In this document: positions 7,391 to 17,009 of the stretch, piece after piece
Numbering within the stretch: the stretch's first letter is position 1
How the letters are laid out: each line of letters opens with the position of its first letter
Source of the DNA: JBGQAS01 sp963699305
Lineage (GTDB): Bacteria; Chloroflexota; Anaerolineae; Anaerolineales; Anaerolineaceae
NCBI GenBank assembly: GCA_963699305.1
Contig: OY969431.1
Coordinates: 2,108,001-2,172,000 of the forward strand
DNA length: 64,000 bases
Reading direction: 5' to 3'
Made by a program: the position numbers and the translations under genes
The notes under the pieces: model-generated
The model's database searches: none
The model's input: the letters and a program-made list of their open reading frames with translations, nothing else
Told to the model about the DNA's origin: nothing

Positions 7391-8740
7391 ATGAGAAGCA
7401 AGAAATTGTTTGTTTTGGTTTCAACCATCATCATCCTGAGCCTGGTATTAGCGGGTTGCGGGACCAAGAAATCGGAAGTGGTCAATATCCAGATTTTTGT
7501 GGGTATCGGGACCGGTGATGCCCCCGAGCAGGTTGCGCTGCATAAAACCCTGCAAGATGAGTTCAATGCCAGTCATTCGGATATCCAGATCGAATTCCTG
7601 ACGACCCTGAATGCTGAAGCACGCACCAAGTTTTCCACCATGCTCGCCAGCGGACAGGCGCCGGACCTTGTCATGCCCATTGGCATCGAAGGTGTGGCGA
7701 ATTTCCAGGATGAATGGCTGGATATCAGCCAGATGGTGAAGGATGACAACTATGATATGAGCGATTTCAACGCGGCACCTGTCGAGGGTGAATCTTTCTT
7801 TGGTCTGCCAATCGGCATTTATCCTTCCGCTTTGTTCTACAATGTGGATATGTACGATGCAGCGGGTGTGGAGTATCCACCGCATGAATTTGGCGACCCC
7901 AATTGGACATATGACGCTCTGATTGAAAAAGCACAGTTGCTAACCCTGGATGCAAACGGTAACGATGCCACATCCCCTGATTTTGATCCTGCTGCCATTG
8001 TTCAGTTTGGCTGGGATGGCTGGGATTGGTTTGGCTCCAGCGATATCATCATGAAATTTGGTGGGAACCTGAAAGGAATTTCAACCGATTTCAAAACTGC
8101 AGAACTGACCACAAAGCCTGTGGAAGATGCTTACCAATTTGAGTATGACACGGTATGGAAATATTATGTGCGCCCAAATGGCGAACAGGTTGGGGCTTTA
8201 TTTGCGGATGATCCCATGTCACCGGGAATCGTTGCCAACTGGGAAATCCAGAGCTGGATCGAATATGCCTACCCGACATGGAACGAAACATTCAACTGGG
8301 ATATTGCCGCAATCCCTTCCATGAACGGTTTGATCAATGCCCAGGCAGATTTCGACATTTTCACCATCACCAAGAGTTCCAAGCACCCCAAAGAGGCATG
8401 GGAAGTGGCAAAGTGGTTGATCGCGCCTGAGCAAATGACGCGGCTGGCACCCAGCTATGGCTGCATCCCTTCGCGAAAATCTCTGGCTGCATCATGGCTC
8501 GAGGAAAAACAAGCCTTGTACCCGAATGTTGACTTCCAGGTAATCATCGATGCCATGGCATATGCCGATTTCCCCATCAACCATGAAGGATGGACCCCTG
8601 CATTCAACCAGGTTGTGGACGCTTTCACCGTAGTCGAGCAATCGATCCTGGAAAGCAAGGATGCTGATGTACCTGCACTGTTGGATGCGGCGCAGGCAGA
8701 AATTCAAGGTTATCTCGACGAATATTGGGCAACACATTAA
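7391..8740 (+). CDS. Sugar ABC transporter substrate-binding lipoprotein (family 1)
   Basis: 449 residues. The signal peptide ends in VLAGCG (lipobox). The mature part follows the family 1 extracellular solute-binding pattern: an early IQIFVGIG strand, EFNASHSDIQIEFL, KFSTMLASGQAPDLVMP and the C-terminal KHPKEAWEVAKWL. Family members capture oligosaccharides or glycosides and hand them to MalF/MalG-type permeases, which follow here. Two in-frame ATGs exist (7385, 7391); GGAGG at 7379-7383 spaces best with 7391. No ATPase gene is present in the locus, so a shared MsmK-type ATPase encoded elsewhere probably energises transport. Confidence 0.92.
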   Translation: MRSKKLFVLVSTIIILSLVLAGCGTKKSEVVNIQIFVGIGTGDAPEQVALHKTLQDEFNASHSDIQIEFLTTLNAEARTKFSTMLASGQAPDLVMPIGIEGVANFQDEWLDISQMVKDDNYDMSDFNAAPVEGESFFGLPIGIYPSALFYNVDMYDAAGVEYPPHEFGDPNWTYDALIEKAQLLTLDANGNDATSPDFDPAAIVQFGWDGWDWFGSSDIIMKFGGNLKGISTDFKTAELTTKPVEDAYQFEYDTVWKYYVRPNGEQVGALFADDPMSPGIVANWEIQSWIEYAYPTWNETFNWDIAAIPSMNGLINAQADFDIFTITKSSKHPKEAWEVAKWLIAPEQMTRLAPSYGCIPSRKSLAASWLEEKQALYPNVDFQVIIDAMAYADFPINHEGWTPAFNQVVDAFTVVEQSILESKDADVPALLDAAQAEIQGYLDEYWATH

Positions 8741-8764
8741 GTCGATTCATGATTGCTGGCAATA

Positions 8765-8794
8765 CCGGGGATTGACCGAAAGGTCGATCCCCGG
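8765..8794 (+). repeat. Intercistronic hairpin between binding protein and permease
   Basis: A 13-bp stem (CCGGGGATTGACC with GGTCGATCCCCGG, one G-T pair) is closed by a GAAA tetraloop. There is no U-tract, so it is less a terminator than an mRNA-stabilising or attenuating hairpin of the kind that lets binding proteins be made in excess over permeases. Confidence 0.7.
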
Positions 8795-8822
8795 CACGCA
8801 CACTTTATGACAGGAAACGATT

Positions 8823-9741
8823 ATGAAAACACCAACCCTGGGAAGCCTGGCACGTAAAGAAGCACGTTGGGCATATTTCTTCATCAGCCCCTGGATCATC
8901 GGGTTCATCATTTTTACGTTGGGACCCATGATCGTTTCTCTCTATTTGTCATTCACAGATTACAGCCTGGGGAGCAGTATCAGCTGGCCGACTTTCACCG
9001 GGTTGGAAAATTACATAAAACTGTTCACTCAGGACCCAAAGTTCTGGCATTCCCTCGGAGTGACGGTCACCTATGCTATCATCGCAGTGCCCCTGACGTT
9101 GTTCTTTGGGTTCATGGTGGCATTCTTATTAAACTTGAAAGTTCCGGGTTTGGCAGTTTGGCGCACCTTATACTACCTGCCTTCCGTTACACCTGCTGTT
9201 GCAGGTGCCATCTTGTGGGGGATCATTTTCAATCCATCCTTTGGCATTATGAATTGGTTCTTAAGTCTGATCGAGCATAAAAGGACCGGGCTGGTTGTCC
9301 AGCCAGCAATGGGCTCTCCCGGCATTGATCATCATGAGCCTGTGGGGGGTGGGCGGAGGTATGATCATTTATCTGGCCGGTTTACAGGGCATCCCTACTA
9401 CGCTCTACGAAGCTGCCGAAATAGACGGGGCCAATTCCCTCAAGAAATTAATCCATATCACACTACCGTTGATGACCCCGGTTATCTTCTTCAACCTGGT
9501 GATCGGCATCATCGGGACATTTCAATTTTTTACCGGAGTTTACGTTCTAACACGCGGCGGTCCGGCTGACGCAACGCTTTTTTACAACCTGTACCTTTAT
9601 AACAACGCTTTCCGATACATGGAAATGGGTTACGCTTCTTCATTGGCTTGGGTTCTTTTCATAATCGTCCTGCTCATTACGCTTTTGGTGTTCAGGAGTT
9701 CATCCCTATGGGTCTACTACGAAGGTGAGATCAGGAGATAA
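8823..9741 (+). CDS. Sugar ABC transporter permease, MalF-type, frameshifted
   Basis: The first frame gives residues 1-153 (FFISPWIIGFIIFTLGPMI, GLENYIKLF, LYYLPSVTPAVAGAILWGIIF). The next frame continues with GPGWLSSQQWALPALIIMSLW, the EAA loop YEAAEIDGANSLKKLIHITLPLM and a final membrane span. The two halves join if one A is removed from the AAAA at 9279-9282 (giving IEHKGPGWLSS). Everything else about the protein is intact. The gene pairs with the second permease 3 bp downstream to form the membrane channel. Sequencing error or very recent inactivation are both possible. Confidence 0.85.
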
Positions 9742-9743
9742 GC

Positions 9744-10771
9744 ATGTTTACATCATTAAAACGCAGAGATATTATTGTAAGGATTATTTCGCTCATCGCG
9801 CTAACCATTGGTGCCATCCTGGTCATGATGCCCCTGGTTTGGATGGTGCTCTCGTCTCTGAAATCACCCGAACAAGGGAACAAAATGCCCCCGGAATGGC
9901 TGCCGAAAAGAGCTGAAAAAGTAACCATCGATGGTAAGAGTGTCTTTGTATATGAAATGCCGGTCAATGGAGCGATGATGAAATTGGCTCTTGTGAGTAA
10001 AAAGGGTCCCGTCGGTACGTTTGTTGACCCAGCCAATCCTGCCCAGAAATACGAGTTAAACGTCAACGACGGGGAAAGGGTAATGGAGGTTTCGCCACAC
10101 TGGCAGAATTATGTCGAACGCCTTAACCAAGGTTCCCGTTTGGGCGGTACCTGTTGAACACTCTGGTTGTAGTATTTTTCGGCACGTTGGGAACAGTCGT
10201 TTCCTGCATCATGGTTGCTTATGGTTTTTCCCGGTTTAGAGCCAAGGGGTTGAATTGGATCTTCCTGATTGTCCTGGCGACGATCATGCTGCCTGCGCAA
10301 GTGACCCTGATACCCACGTTTATCATTTTCAAAACAATCGGTTGGTACGATACACTCCTGCCACTGATCGTACCGGCTTTCTTTGCAAATGCCTGGGATA
10401 TATTCCTGTTCCGTCAATTCTTCATGAGTTTGCCTCTGGAGCTCGATGATGCAGCGCGTATTGATGGAGCAGGACCCTGGCAAATCCTCTGGCACATCAT
10501 CATTCCACAGGCGAAACCTGTCATCATCACAGTTACGATTTTTTCAATACTGTATGCCTGGAATGATTTCTTCGGACCGTTGATCTACCTGCAAAGTGAA
10601 AAGAACTGGACCATTTCGTTGGGTTTGCAGATGTTCAATGCAATTTATCGGAACAATGATGCACTCCTGATGGCAGCTTCGGTGATGACCCTGGTGCCGG
10701 TGGTGATCTTGTTCTTTATAGCTCAACGTTATTTTATCCAGGGAGTTGTCGTTTCCGGCATCAAAGGGTAG
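9744..10771 (+). CDS. Sugar ABC transporter permease, MalG-type, frameshifted, with periplasmic insert
   Basis: The first span RIISLIALTIGAILVMMPLVWMVLSSLKSP is followed by an insert of about 90 residues (KMPPEWLPKRAEKV... to SPHWQNYVERLNQ) that faces outside. The frame then breaks near 10120-10130. The other frame continues FPFGRYLLNTLVVVFFGTLGTVVSC with five further spans and the EAA loop ELDDAARIDGAGPWQILWHIIIPQAKP. One base is missing around AACCAAGGTTCC. The expected family junction PFGRYLLNT is present, so the protein was intact until recently or is intact in reality. Partner of the preceding permease. Confidence 0.85.
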
Positions 10772-10829
10772 TCTCTCCTGAACCACTCACCGGTTCGAGC
10801 CGAAGGCTGATTAAATTCTGATAATTTGC

Positions 10830-10835
10830 TATAGT
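10830..10835 (+). promoter_or_regulatory. Possible internal promoter (-10 TATAGT)
   Basis: The 148-bp gap before the symporter gene contains TATAGT preceded by an AT-rich stretch but no good -35 box at 17 bp. It may give partly independent expression of the downstream sugar genes. Confidence 0.3.
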
Positions 10836-10919
10836 ATGGGAATGGATTGTTCCTACTTTCATGTATTATTTGAATGGTACCTTCCATCCATAGGCCGGCA
10901 CGTTCCATGAAGGAGAGCC

Positions 10920-12272
10920 ATGACAACTTCTGAAAAAAGATCAAGTAACCTGCCTTTTTGGAGGATCTCGGTTTACAGCCTGGCATCCGCAGGGCTGAAC
11001 ATATTGGCAATTACTATCAGCACATGGATGCTGTATTTTTATGCTCCCCCACCGGACTCCGGGAGAACCCAATATCTACCAGCAGCCGTGCTGGGGATCG
11101 TAGGATTCCTCATCGGTGTATGGGATGCAGTGATCGACCCATTCATCGGTCATTTCAGCGATAACTTGCGTTCAAAGTGGGGCAGAAGGAAACCTTTCCT
11201 ATTTATCTTTGCACCCATAACTGCCATCCTGGCAGTATTGATCTGGACTCCACCGCAAAATGCGGGCATCCCTATAATCTTGCTGTACTTCGTCATCATT
11301 AACCTTGCTTATGCAACCTCGTACAGTTTGATCGGTATCCCTTATGATGCATCCATGCCGGAGATGGCACCGGATGCCAAAGCGCGGGTGGGGCTGAGTT
11401 ATTGGAAGAATGTATTTGGCATCATAGGGGTACTCATCGGCTCGCTGGTGGCTGCTCCGCTTTTCGGTACCATTGGACCGGTATACATGGGAGTTGTCAT
11501 TGGCGTGGTGGGCTTGGTCACCATTTGGGGCACACTGTTTGGATTGAAAGAAACCAAGAAGCCGGTTGGGGAGCAGATGAGTGTGATGGAAGGGTTGAAA
11601 GCAACCCTGAAAAACAAGCAGTTCCAATTCGTGTTCTTTTCCACCCTGCTCGTGCACATCACGTATGCGATGATCCAGGCAGACCTGCCGTATTTTGTTA
11701 CATTGATCGTTGGCGGCACTGAGAGTGATGTAGGCATTTATCTGGGGATCATCATCATTGTCATGGCGGTGACCGGACCGTTGTGGATGTTATGGAACAA
11801 GAAACTACCGCAACGCAAACTGCTTCAGATCTCCATGATCGGATTCATGATCTCCCTGGGACTATTCTATTTTGTAGGTTTGATACCCGGCATCCCTGTA
11901 GAAATCCATGCCATCATCATGCTTGCGTTGGCGGGGATTTTCCTTGGCGGGTACCTAATCATCATCTATGCGATGATGGGCAACGTTGTGGATTACGATG
12001 AAATGCTAACCGGAAGGCGGCGGGAAGCCAATTACTACGGAACATTCAGCCTGGGAGTCGGATTGGGTTCCTCGGCGGGTATCCTCGTTCTACCGCTGCT
12101 GTTGGATTGGTTTGGATACACCAAAGCCGATCCCGGGGGTGTGCGAGCTGCATTCCTGGTCATGACGGTGTTCGTACTGGTGGGATACCTGCTTTTCCGG
12201 GGATATAAATTGGGTGAGACACCGGAAGAAACCCGCGCGATTATGCATGTTCCGGAGAAAAAGAATGGCTAA
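10920..12272 (+). CDS. GPH-family (MelB-like) sugar:cation symporter
   Basis: 450 residues with about 12 membrane spans. The GPH signature region reads GVWDAVIDPFIGHFSDNLRSKWGRRKPFL, with the acidic residues used for cation coupling in this family, and the mid-protein has LIGIPYDASMPEMAPDAKARVGLSYW. GPH carriers move glycosides, pentosides or hexuronides with H+ or Na+. A second importer in a locus that already has an ABC transporter suggests either a related substrate, export of an intermediate or a backup route. A good AAGGAGAG site precedes the ATG. Its 3' end overlaps the next gene by 8 bp. Confidence 0.88.
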   Translation: MTTSEKRSSNLPFWRISVYSLASAGLNILAITISTWMLYFYAPPPDSGRTQYLPAAVLGIVGFLIGVWDAVIDPFIGHFSDNLRSKWGRRKPFLFIFAPITAILAVLIWTPPQNAGIPIILLYFVIINLAYATSYSLIGIPYDASMPEMAPDAKARVGLSYWKNVFGIIGVLIGSLVAAPLFGTIGPVYMGVVIGVVGLVTIWGTLFGLKETKKPVGEQMSVMEGLKATLKNKQFQFVFFSTLLVHITYAMIQADLPYFVTLIVGGTESDVGIYLGIIIIVMAVTGPLWMLWNKKLPQRKLLQISMIGFMISLGLFYFVGLIPGIPVEIHAIIMLALAGIFLGGYLIIIYAMMGNVVDYDEMLTGRRREANYYGTFSLGVGLGSSAGILVLPLLLDWFGYTKADPGGVRAAFLVMTVFVLVGYLLFRGYKLGETPEETRAIMHVPEKKNG

Positions 12273-13575
12273 AACCGAATTGAGGGCTGGAGTAGCCCGA
12301 ACTATCATCACTCCTCCCAAAGGAATTTACCTGATCGGATACGGAGACCGTCCCAAGGGCAATGTTGGAATCCATGACGATCTGACTGCAACCGCCCTGG
12401 CGCTTGAGGATGGTAAAAAACAACTGGCGATCGTTGCTTGTGACCTGCTTTGCATCAATGAATTTATCGTGGATAAGATCCGACAGATCGTACATCCCAT
12501 CCTGCCCATCATCTGTTGCTCCCACACCCATTCAGGACCAATTGTCTATGCCGATGAGCATTATGGGGTGAGGGAAAGAAGGTTCATCCGGTTCCTCATC
12601 CGGCAGATCTGCAAAGCAATCCAGGAAGCATGCCAGCATATGGAACCCGTGACTTTGACACACTGCGAAACAGAAGCGTTCATTGCCATCAACCGCAGGG
12701 AGTGGAAAGATGGCCGCATCATCATTGGTGAAGACCCCAATGGACCGGTTGACCATTCGGTAAATATCATCAGCGTCACCAGTACTTCCGGGAATCGACT
12801 GGCAACGATGGTGAATTATGCCTGTCATGGAACCGTCTTGGGACCTGATAACCTGCTCGTTTCCGCGGATTGGATAGGTGCAATGCGCGATAAGGTGGAA
12901 TCCGACCTGGATGGAAAGGCATTGTTTCTGCAGGGCGCCACCGGTGATATGAATCCACGCATGGGCTGGGGAAAGAAGGACTGCCTGCGGTTGGTTGAAA
13001 AACAGGGGCACTCGGTGGCGGAAGCAGTGATAAAGGCTGTCCAGGGGAAACAAAAAAACTTATCCCTGCTGCCCATGGAAATTGTGCGACAGGAAGTCTG
13101 GATTCCTTTCACGGCGCGTGCCGTGACTCCCAGACCTCCCCATTCCTACCGGCGCAAGTTGCTCTCCCTGGCAGGCATGCCTAAATGGATGTGGCTTTTT
13201 ACGGACCTGTTATTGAAAATCCGTTATCCATGGAAACCACGCATCGAAGCCAACAAAGGTTTTTGGGGTACGCGGCTGAGAGTGAACGCCATCCGGATTG
13301 GTTCGCTGGCTTTTGTGACCTATGGAAGCGAAGCTTTTACCGAAATTGGGATGGAAATCAAAGGAAAGTCGCCTGCCCCAGTGACACTCTTTGCAAGCAT
13401 AACGGATGGATGCATTGGATACTTGCCCACTTCCAAGGCGCAGGGTGAAGGCGGGTACGAGGTGGATACAGCGCCGTATGCGTACCGCTATCCGGGCGAA
13501 TTGGCAAAGGGGGCTGACCAAAAAGCCTTTCAGGCAGCAACAGCGGGGTTGAAACAATTATGGAAGAAAAAATAA
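12265..13575 (+). CDS. Neutral/alkaline ceramidase-like hydrolase
   Basis: 436 residues. It opens with ELRAGVARTIITPPKGIYLIGYG, the usual start of the ceramidase N-terminal domain, and has the metal-binding motif CCSHTHSGP with further VNYACHGTVLG and LFLQGATGDMNPR elements. Characterised relatives are Zn amidases acting on N-acyl groups, but many bacterial homologs sit in sugar loci with unknown substrates. It lacks a signal peptide, so it should act in the cytoplasm. The start is the ATG overlapping the symporter stop (ATGGCTAA), implying translational coupling. I infer a de-N-acylase or esterase role on an imported glycoside, with low certainty. Confidence 0.75.
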   Translation: MAKTELRAGVARTIITPPKGIYLIGYGDRPKGNVGIHDDLTATALALEDGKKQLAIVACDLLCINEFIVDKIRQIVHPILPIICCSHTHSGPIVYADEHYGVRERRFIRFLIRQICKAIQEACQHMEPVTLTHCETEAFIAINRREWKDGRIIIGEDPNGPVDHSVNIISVTSTSGNRLATMVNYACHGTVLGPDNLLVSADWIGAMRDKVESDLDGKALFLQGATGDMNPRMGWGKKDCLRLVEKQGHSVAEAVIKAVQGKQKNLSLLPMEIVRQEVWIPFTARAVTPRPPHSYRRKLLSLAGMPKWMWLFTDLLLKIRYPWKPRIEANKGFWGTRLRVNAIRIGSLAFVTYGSEAFTEIGMEIKGKSPAPVTLFASITDGCIGYLPTSKAQGEGGYEVDTAPYAYRYPGELAKGADQKAFQAATAGLKQLWKKK

Positions 13576-14600
13576 ACAGATCCGGGACTGCAATGGAAAC
13601 CGGTATTTCGTATTCCGGTAACCGTTACCCGGAGCATTTTAAACGTGACCTGGAAGACATCGTGGCGCATGGCTGCACGTATGTCGTCCACTGTTATAGC
13701 GAAAATGATCTTGTCTATTCACAAAAAGCAATGGGACGCTTGTTCAAGATGACCCGCGACGCGGGATTGGGTTGCTGGGCTGATCCCTGGGGATTAATGA
13801 AACTTTTCGGGGGAGAGACCTTCAGCACTTTTGTGGCACATTACCCGGATGCCTGCCAGGTGCTGAACAACGGGAAACGTGTTCCAGCGGCCTGCCCAAG
13901 CGCCCCGGAAACACTTTGGACAATGCGATTGTGGCTGGATGAGGTCATTTCTTCCGGGGCTACGATGATCTTTTGGGATGAACCGCATCTTTACATACCG
14001 GGTTGGGACGAGATCCGTATGGCACCCGACGACACCTGGGGGTGTCGCTGCCCACGATGCCGGCAACTTTTTAAAGACGAATATGGCTCGGAAATGCCGG
14101 AAAAAATAACCCCTGAAGTAAAAGTATTCCGTCAAAAAACCCTTTTAAAATTCCTACGCGACATGACCGCATACGCCAGCTCAAAAGGTGTAACCAACGC
14201 AGTGTGCCTCCTGCCTGCAACGGAAGAAACAAACGAGAGTCTACCGTGGAATCAGGTGATCACCTTTACGGGGTTGAAGGTGTTTGGGACAGATCCCTAC
14301 TGGATGGAATACAACCGTAAAGTCGTCGAATTTGTAACCGAAATGACCCGCAAGGTGGTGAAAACCTGTAAAGGGCAAGACATACAATCCCACATTTGGG
14401 CACAGGCTTTCAAGATCCCCAAAGGCAGGGAACAGGAAATAGCCATAGCGCTGGAGACCGCCGCAAAAGAAGGCGCCACCAATCTGGCTGCCTGGGGATA
14501 CCGGGGATGCGAACCGTGGGATGGAGCAAGCGACCAGCCGGATGTCGTGTGGGATGTGATCGGCAGGACATTTCGTAAGCTTAGGAATTTGCATGAATGA
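13560..14600 (+). CDS. Uncharacterised TIM-barrel-like protein with a CxC..C zinc-like knot
   Basis: 346 residues, overlapping the previous gene by 16 bp (a later ATG at 13593 is an alternative start). Sequence features include GCTYVVHCYSENDLVY, DAGLGCWADPWG and IFWDEPHLYIPGWDE, which places acidic residues after beta-strands as in glycoside-hydrolase-like barrels. The C-terminal NLAAWGYRGCEPWDGA closes the barrel. An inserted CRCPRCRQLFKDEYG resembles a small metal-binding knuckle. I do not recognise a named family. Its position between a hydrolase and a dehydrogenase suggests a sugar-processing enzyme, but no reaction can be assigned. Confidence 0.7.
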   Translation: MEEKINRSGTAMETGISYSGNRYPEHFKRDLEDIVAHGCTYVVHCYSENDLVYSQKAMGRLFKMTRDAGLGCWADPWGLMKLFGGETFSTFVAHYPDACQVLNNGKRVPAACPSAPETLWTMRLWLDEVISSGATMIFWDEPHLYIPGWDEIRMAPDDTWGCRCPRCRQLFKDEYGSEMPEKITPEVKVFRQKTLLKFLRDMTAYASSKGVTNAVCLLPATEETNESLPWNQVITFTGLKVFGTDPYWMEYNRKVVEFVTEMTRKVVKTCKGQDIQSHIWAQAFKIPKGREQEIAIALETAAKEGATNLAAWGYRGCEPWDGASDQPDVVWDVIGRTFRKLRNLHE

Positions 14601-14612
14601 TGGAGTAACTTA

Positions 14613-15635
14613 ATGACAATCCGATTGGCGATTTGTGGAACCGGTTATATAGCCATTGTGCACGCAGCCGCGATCAAAAATATTCCGGATGCAGAATTGA
14701 TCGCTGTGGTAGGTCATACTCCCAAAAGGACGAAGGAATTTGCCACGGAGCATGGGATTCCCCATATCTACAGCACTGTGGAGGAGCTGGTCAAAACGCA
14801 AAAAATTGACGGGATTGTCATTGCAAGTCCCAATGCGTTGCATGCTGCTCAAACCATCACTGCCTTAAAAGCAGGCGTGGCTGCAATGGTGGAAAAACCG
14901 ATGGCGATGAACGCCGGCGAAGCACGAAAAATGAAAGATGCAAGCGAGAAAGCAAAGAAACCATTAATGGTTGCCCATTGTTGGAGGTTTGATAATGAAG
15001 TGAATTGGTTAAAGAAACAAGCGGATGACGGGAAGTTGGGAAGGATCATCCGCACCAAGGGATACGGGGTGCATGCCAACTGGGGTCCTGCAGGATGGTT
15101 TATCCAGAAGAAATTGGCAGGGGGAGGCGCCATGGCGGATATGGGCGTCCACGCGGTGGATACGGTGCGCTATTTAATGAATGATCCATTGCCTGTCAGT
15201 GTATATGCTAGGGTGGGTAGATTTTACATTAAAGGCGACGTGGATGATACAGGAGTGATCCTTGTCAATTGGGATAACGGAGCAATTTCCTATATCGAAT
15301 CCGGCTGGTGGCAACCCCACGTGGATTTCCCGGAGGCAGCCACGCAACTGTATGGTACGAAGGGATTTGGATCGATCTATCCCACCCGGTTGGAATTGCC
15401 CAACAAGAAGACCATGCAGGTGGATGAAGTAAACCCGGGTTTTTCCCATCCACGCGTGTCGCAAGCACCCCAGGAGATGTATAACCGCCAGATGGAAGCA
15501 TTCATTAATGCCATTAGAAAGCACATTACACCAAAACCTGGTGGGATGGAAGGGTATGTAAACATGAAAGTTGTGGATGCAGCCTACCGCTCAGCCAAAA
15601 CTGGAAAGGCAGTGAATGTGGTCATCGAAAATTGA
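14613..15635 (+). CDS. Gfo/Idh/MocA-family sugar oxidoreductase
   Basis: 340 residues. The N-terminal Rossmann motif is LAICGTGYIAIVHAAAIK; the family EKP motif is MVEKPMAMNAGEA, where the Lys is catalytic; the second-domain active-site region is GGGAMADMGVHAVDTVRYL. Members oxidise or reduce sugars or inositols with NAD(P). In this locus it could oxidise the glycoside or the released sugar, possibly giving a keto-sugar for the aminotransferase at 19049. A GGAG site lies before the ATG, 12 bp after the previous stop. Confidence 0.9.
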   Translation: MTIRLAICGTGYIAIVHAAAIKNIPDAELIAVVGHTPKRTKEFATEHGIPHIYSTVEELVKTQKIDGIVIASPNALHAAQTITALKAGVAAMVEKPMAMNAGEARKMKDASEKAKKPLMVAHCWRFDNEVNWLKKQADDGKLGRIIRTKGYGVHANWGPAGWFIQKKLAGGGAMADMGVHAVDTVRYLMNDPLPVSVYARVGRFYIKGDVDDTGVILVNWDNGAISYIESGWWQPHVDFPEAATQLYGTKGFGSIYPTRLELPNKKTMQVDEVNPGFSHPRVSQAPQEMYNRQMEAFINAIRKHITPKPGGMEGYVNMKVVDAAYRSAKTGKAVNVVIEN

Positions 15636-15674
15636 ATTGATGAATGAGGAATTTTTAGAATCGAGGGAAGAGTC

Positions 15675-16967
15675 ATGTTAAAAGTTGCAACATTTGGGGG
15701 TGGTTCCACCTACACACCTGAATTGGTGAATGGATTCATCGAACGTCACGCTTCCTTTCCGCTGGATGAATTGTGGCTAATGGATGTGGACCCAAAGCGA
15801 CTGGAGATCGTGGGAGGTTTTGCCAAACGGATGGTGGAGGAAAAAGGATCGCCGTTTAAGGTCATTTTATCCACCGATCAAAAAGCATCTATCAAAGATG
15901 CATCGTACGTAACTACGCAATTGCGCGTGGGACAGATGCCAGCACGTGTGCAGGATGAATACCTGGGATTGCGGCATGGATTGATCGGCCAGGAAACCAC
16001 GGGTGTGGGCGGGATGGCAAAAGCGCTGCGCACCATCCCTGTCATCCTTAGTATCGCCAAGGATATGAAAACATTGGCAAAACCGGGTGCCCTTTTGGTA
16101 AACTTCACCAACCCATCCGGGCTGGTTACAGAGGCGTTATTCCGACACGCGCCGGAAGTCCCAGCAGTCGGAGTCTGTAACGTGCCCATAACGACCAAGA
16201 TGGAGATCCTGGGTGGAATAAAGGAAATCATGGGGAGTGATGTGGAGCCTGAGCGCGCCGAGTTGAGGACACTCGGTTTGAATCACCTCTCATGGCATTA
16301 TGGATTTTCCGTGGACGGAGAGGATCTGTGGCCGGCGATCATGCGGTCTTTCGTGGAGCATCTACGCAAGGAAGACGATCCGGAATTCGATCCAGACACC
16401 GTGGAAGCGCTTGGGATGATGCCGAATTATTATTTACGATACTACTACTACACTGATAAGATGCTGGCGAAGCAGGAAAAATGGCCTCCCTCCCGGGGAG
16501 AGGAAGTGATTGAAATTGAAAAAGACCTCCTTCGGGAATATTCCGATCCGAACCTGAAAGAGCCACCTGCTGACCTGATGAAACGCGGCGGAGCTTATTA
16601 TTCGACCGTTGCCACGCAGTTGCTCAATGCTCACTTCAATAACCTGGGTGAGATGCATGTTTGCAATGTCCGGCAGGGGGGGATGGTGACCGGATGGGAT
16701 CCAGACTGGGTGCTGGAAATGCCTTGCAAGGTGGATAAAAAAGGTGTGCATCCGATGGCAGCCAACCCGCTGCCTCTGGATCGTTTTGGATTGCTTGCGC
16801 ACGTCAAAGCGTACGAAATCCTGACTGTTGAAGCAGCGGTGCATGGTGACCGGAAAGCTTTGTATGAAGCGTTATTGGTCCATCCGCTCGGACCAAAAGC
16901 GGACAGGGTTAAAATTGTGATGGACGATCTACTGAAAACCAACCAGAAATACCTGCCGCAGTTTTAG
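15675..16967 (+). CDS. GH4 family glycosidase (6-phospho-beta-glucosidase type)
   Basis: 430 residues, the normal length for GH4. The NAD-binding start is KVATFGGGSTYTPELV, followed by DELWLMDVD. The metal and substrate region has QETTGVGGMAKALRTIP, NFTNPSGLVTEAL and the Mn-ligand-bearing VGVCNVPI, with NHLSWHYG further on. GH4 enzymes use NAD+ and a divalent metal and cleave through a 3-keto intermediate. This sequence is closest in feel to the 6-phospho-beta-glucosidase branch. Since import here is by ABC or symport rather than PTS, the substrate would need phosphorylation inside the cell (see the kinase at 17968) or be unphosphorylated. Confidence 0.9.
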   Translation: MLKVATFGGGSTYTPELVNGFIERHASFPLDELWLMDVDPKRLEIVGGFAKRMVEEKGSPFKVILSTDQKASIKDASYVTTQLRVGQMPARVQDEYLGLRHGLIGQETTGVGGMAKALRTIPVILSIAKDMKTLAKPGALLVNFTNPSGLVTEALFRHAPEVPAVGVCNVPITTKMEILGGIKEIMGSDVEPERAELRTLGLNHLSWHYGFSVDGEDLWPAIMRSFVEHLRKEDDPEFDPDTVEALGMMPNYYLRYYYYTDKMLAKQEKWPPSRGEEVIEIEKDLLREYSDPNLKEPPADLMKRGGAYYSTVATQLLNAHFNNLGEMHVCNVRQGGMVTGWDPDWVLEMPCKVDKKGVHPMAANPLPLDRFGLLAHVKAYEILTVEAAVHGDRKALYEALLVHPLGPKADRVKIVMDDLLKTNQKYLPQF

Positions 16968-17009
16968 GAAGAACTGCAACAAAACCACACAACCATTGAG
17001 GAGATAACC

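Noticed and set aside
9279..9282. Programmed frameshifting in the sugar permease
   Set aside because: AAAA is a weak slip site, no stimulatory structure or family precedent is evident, and the next permease is broken too; indel error or mutation is simpler.
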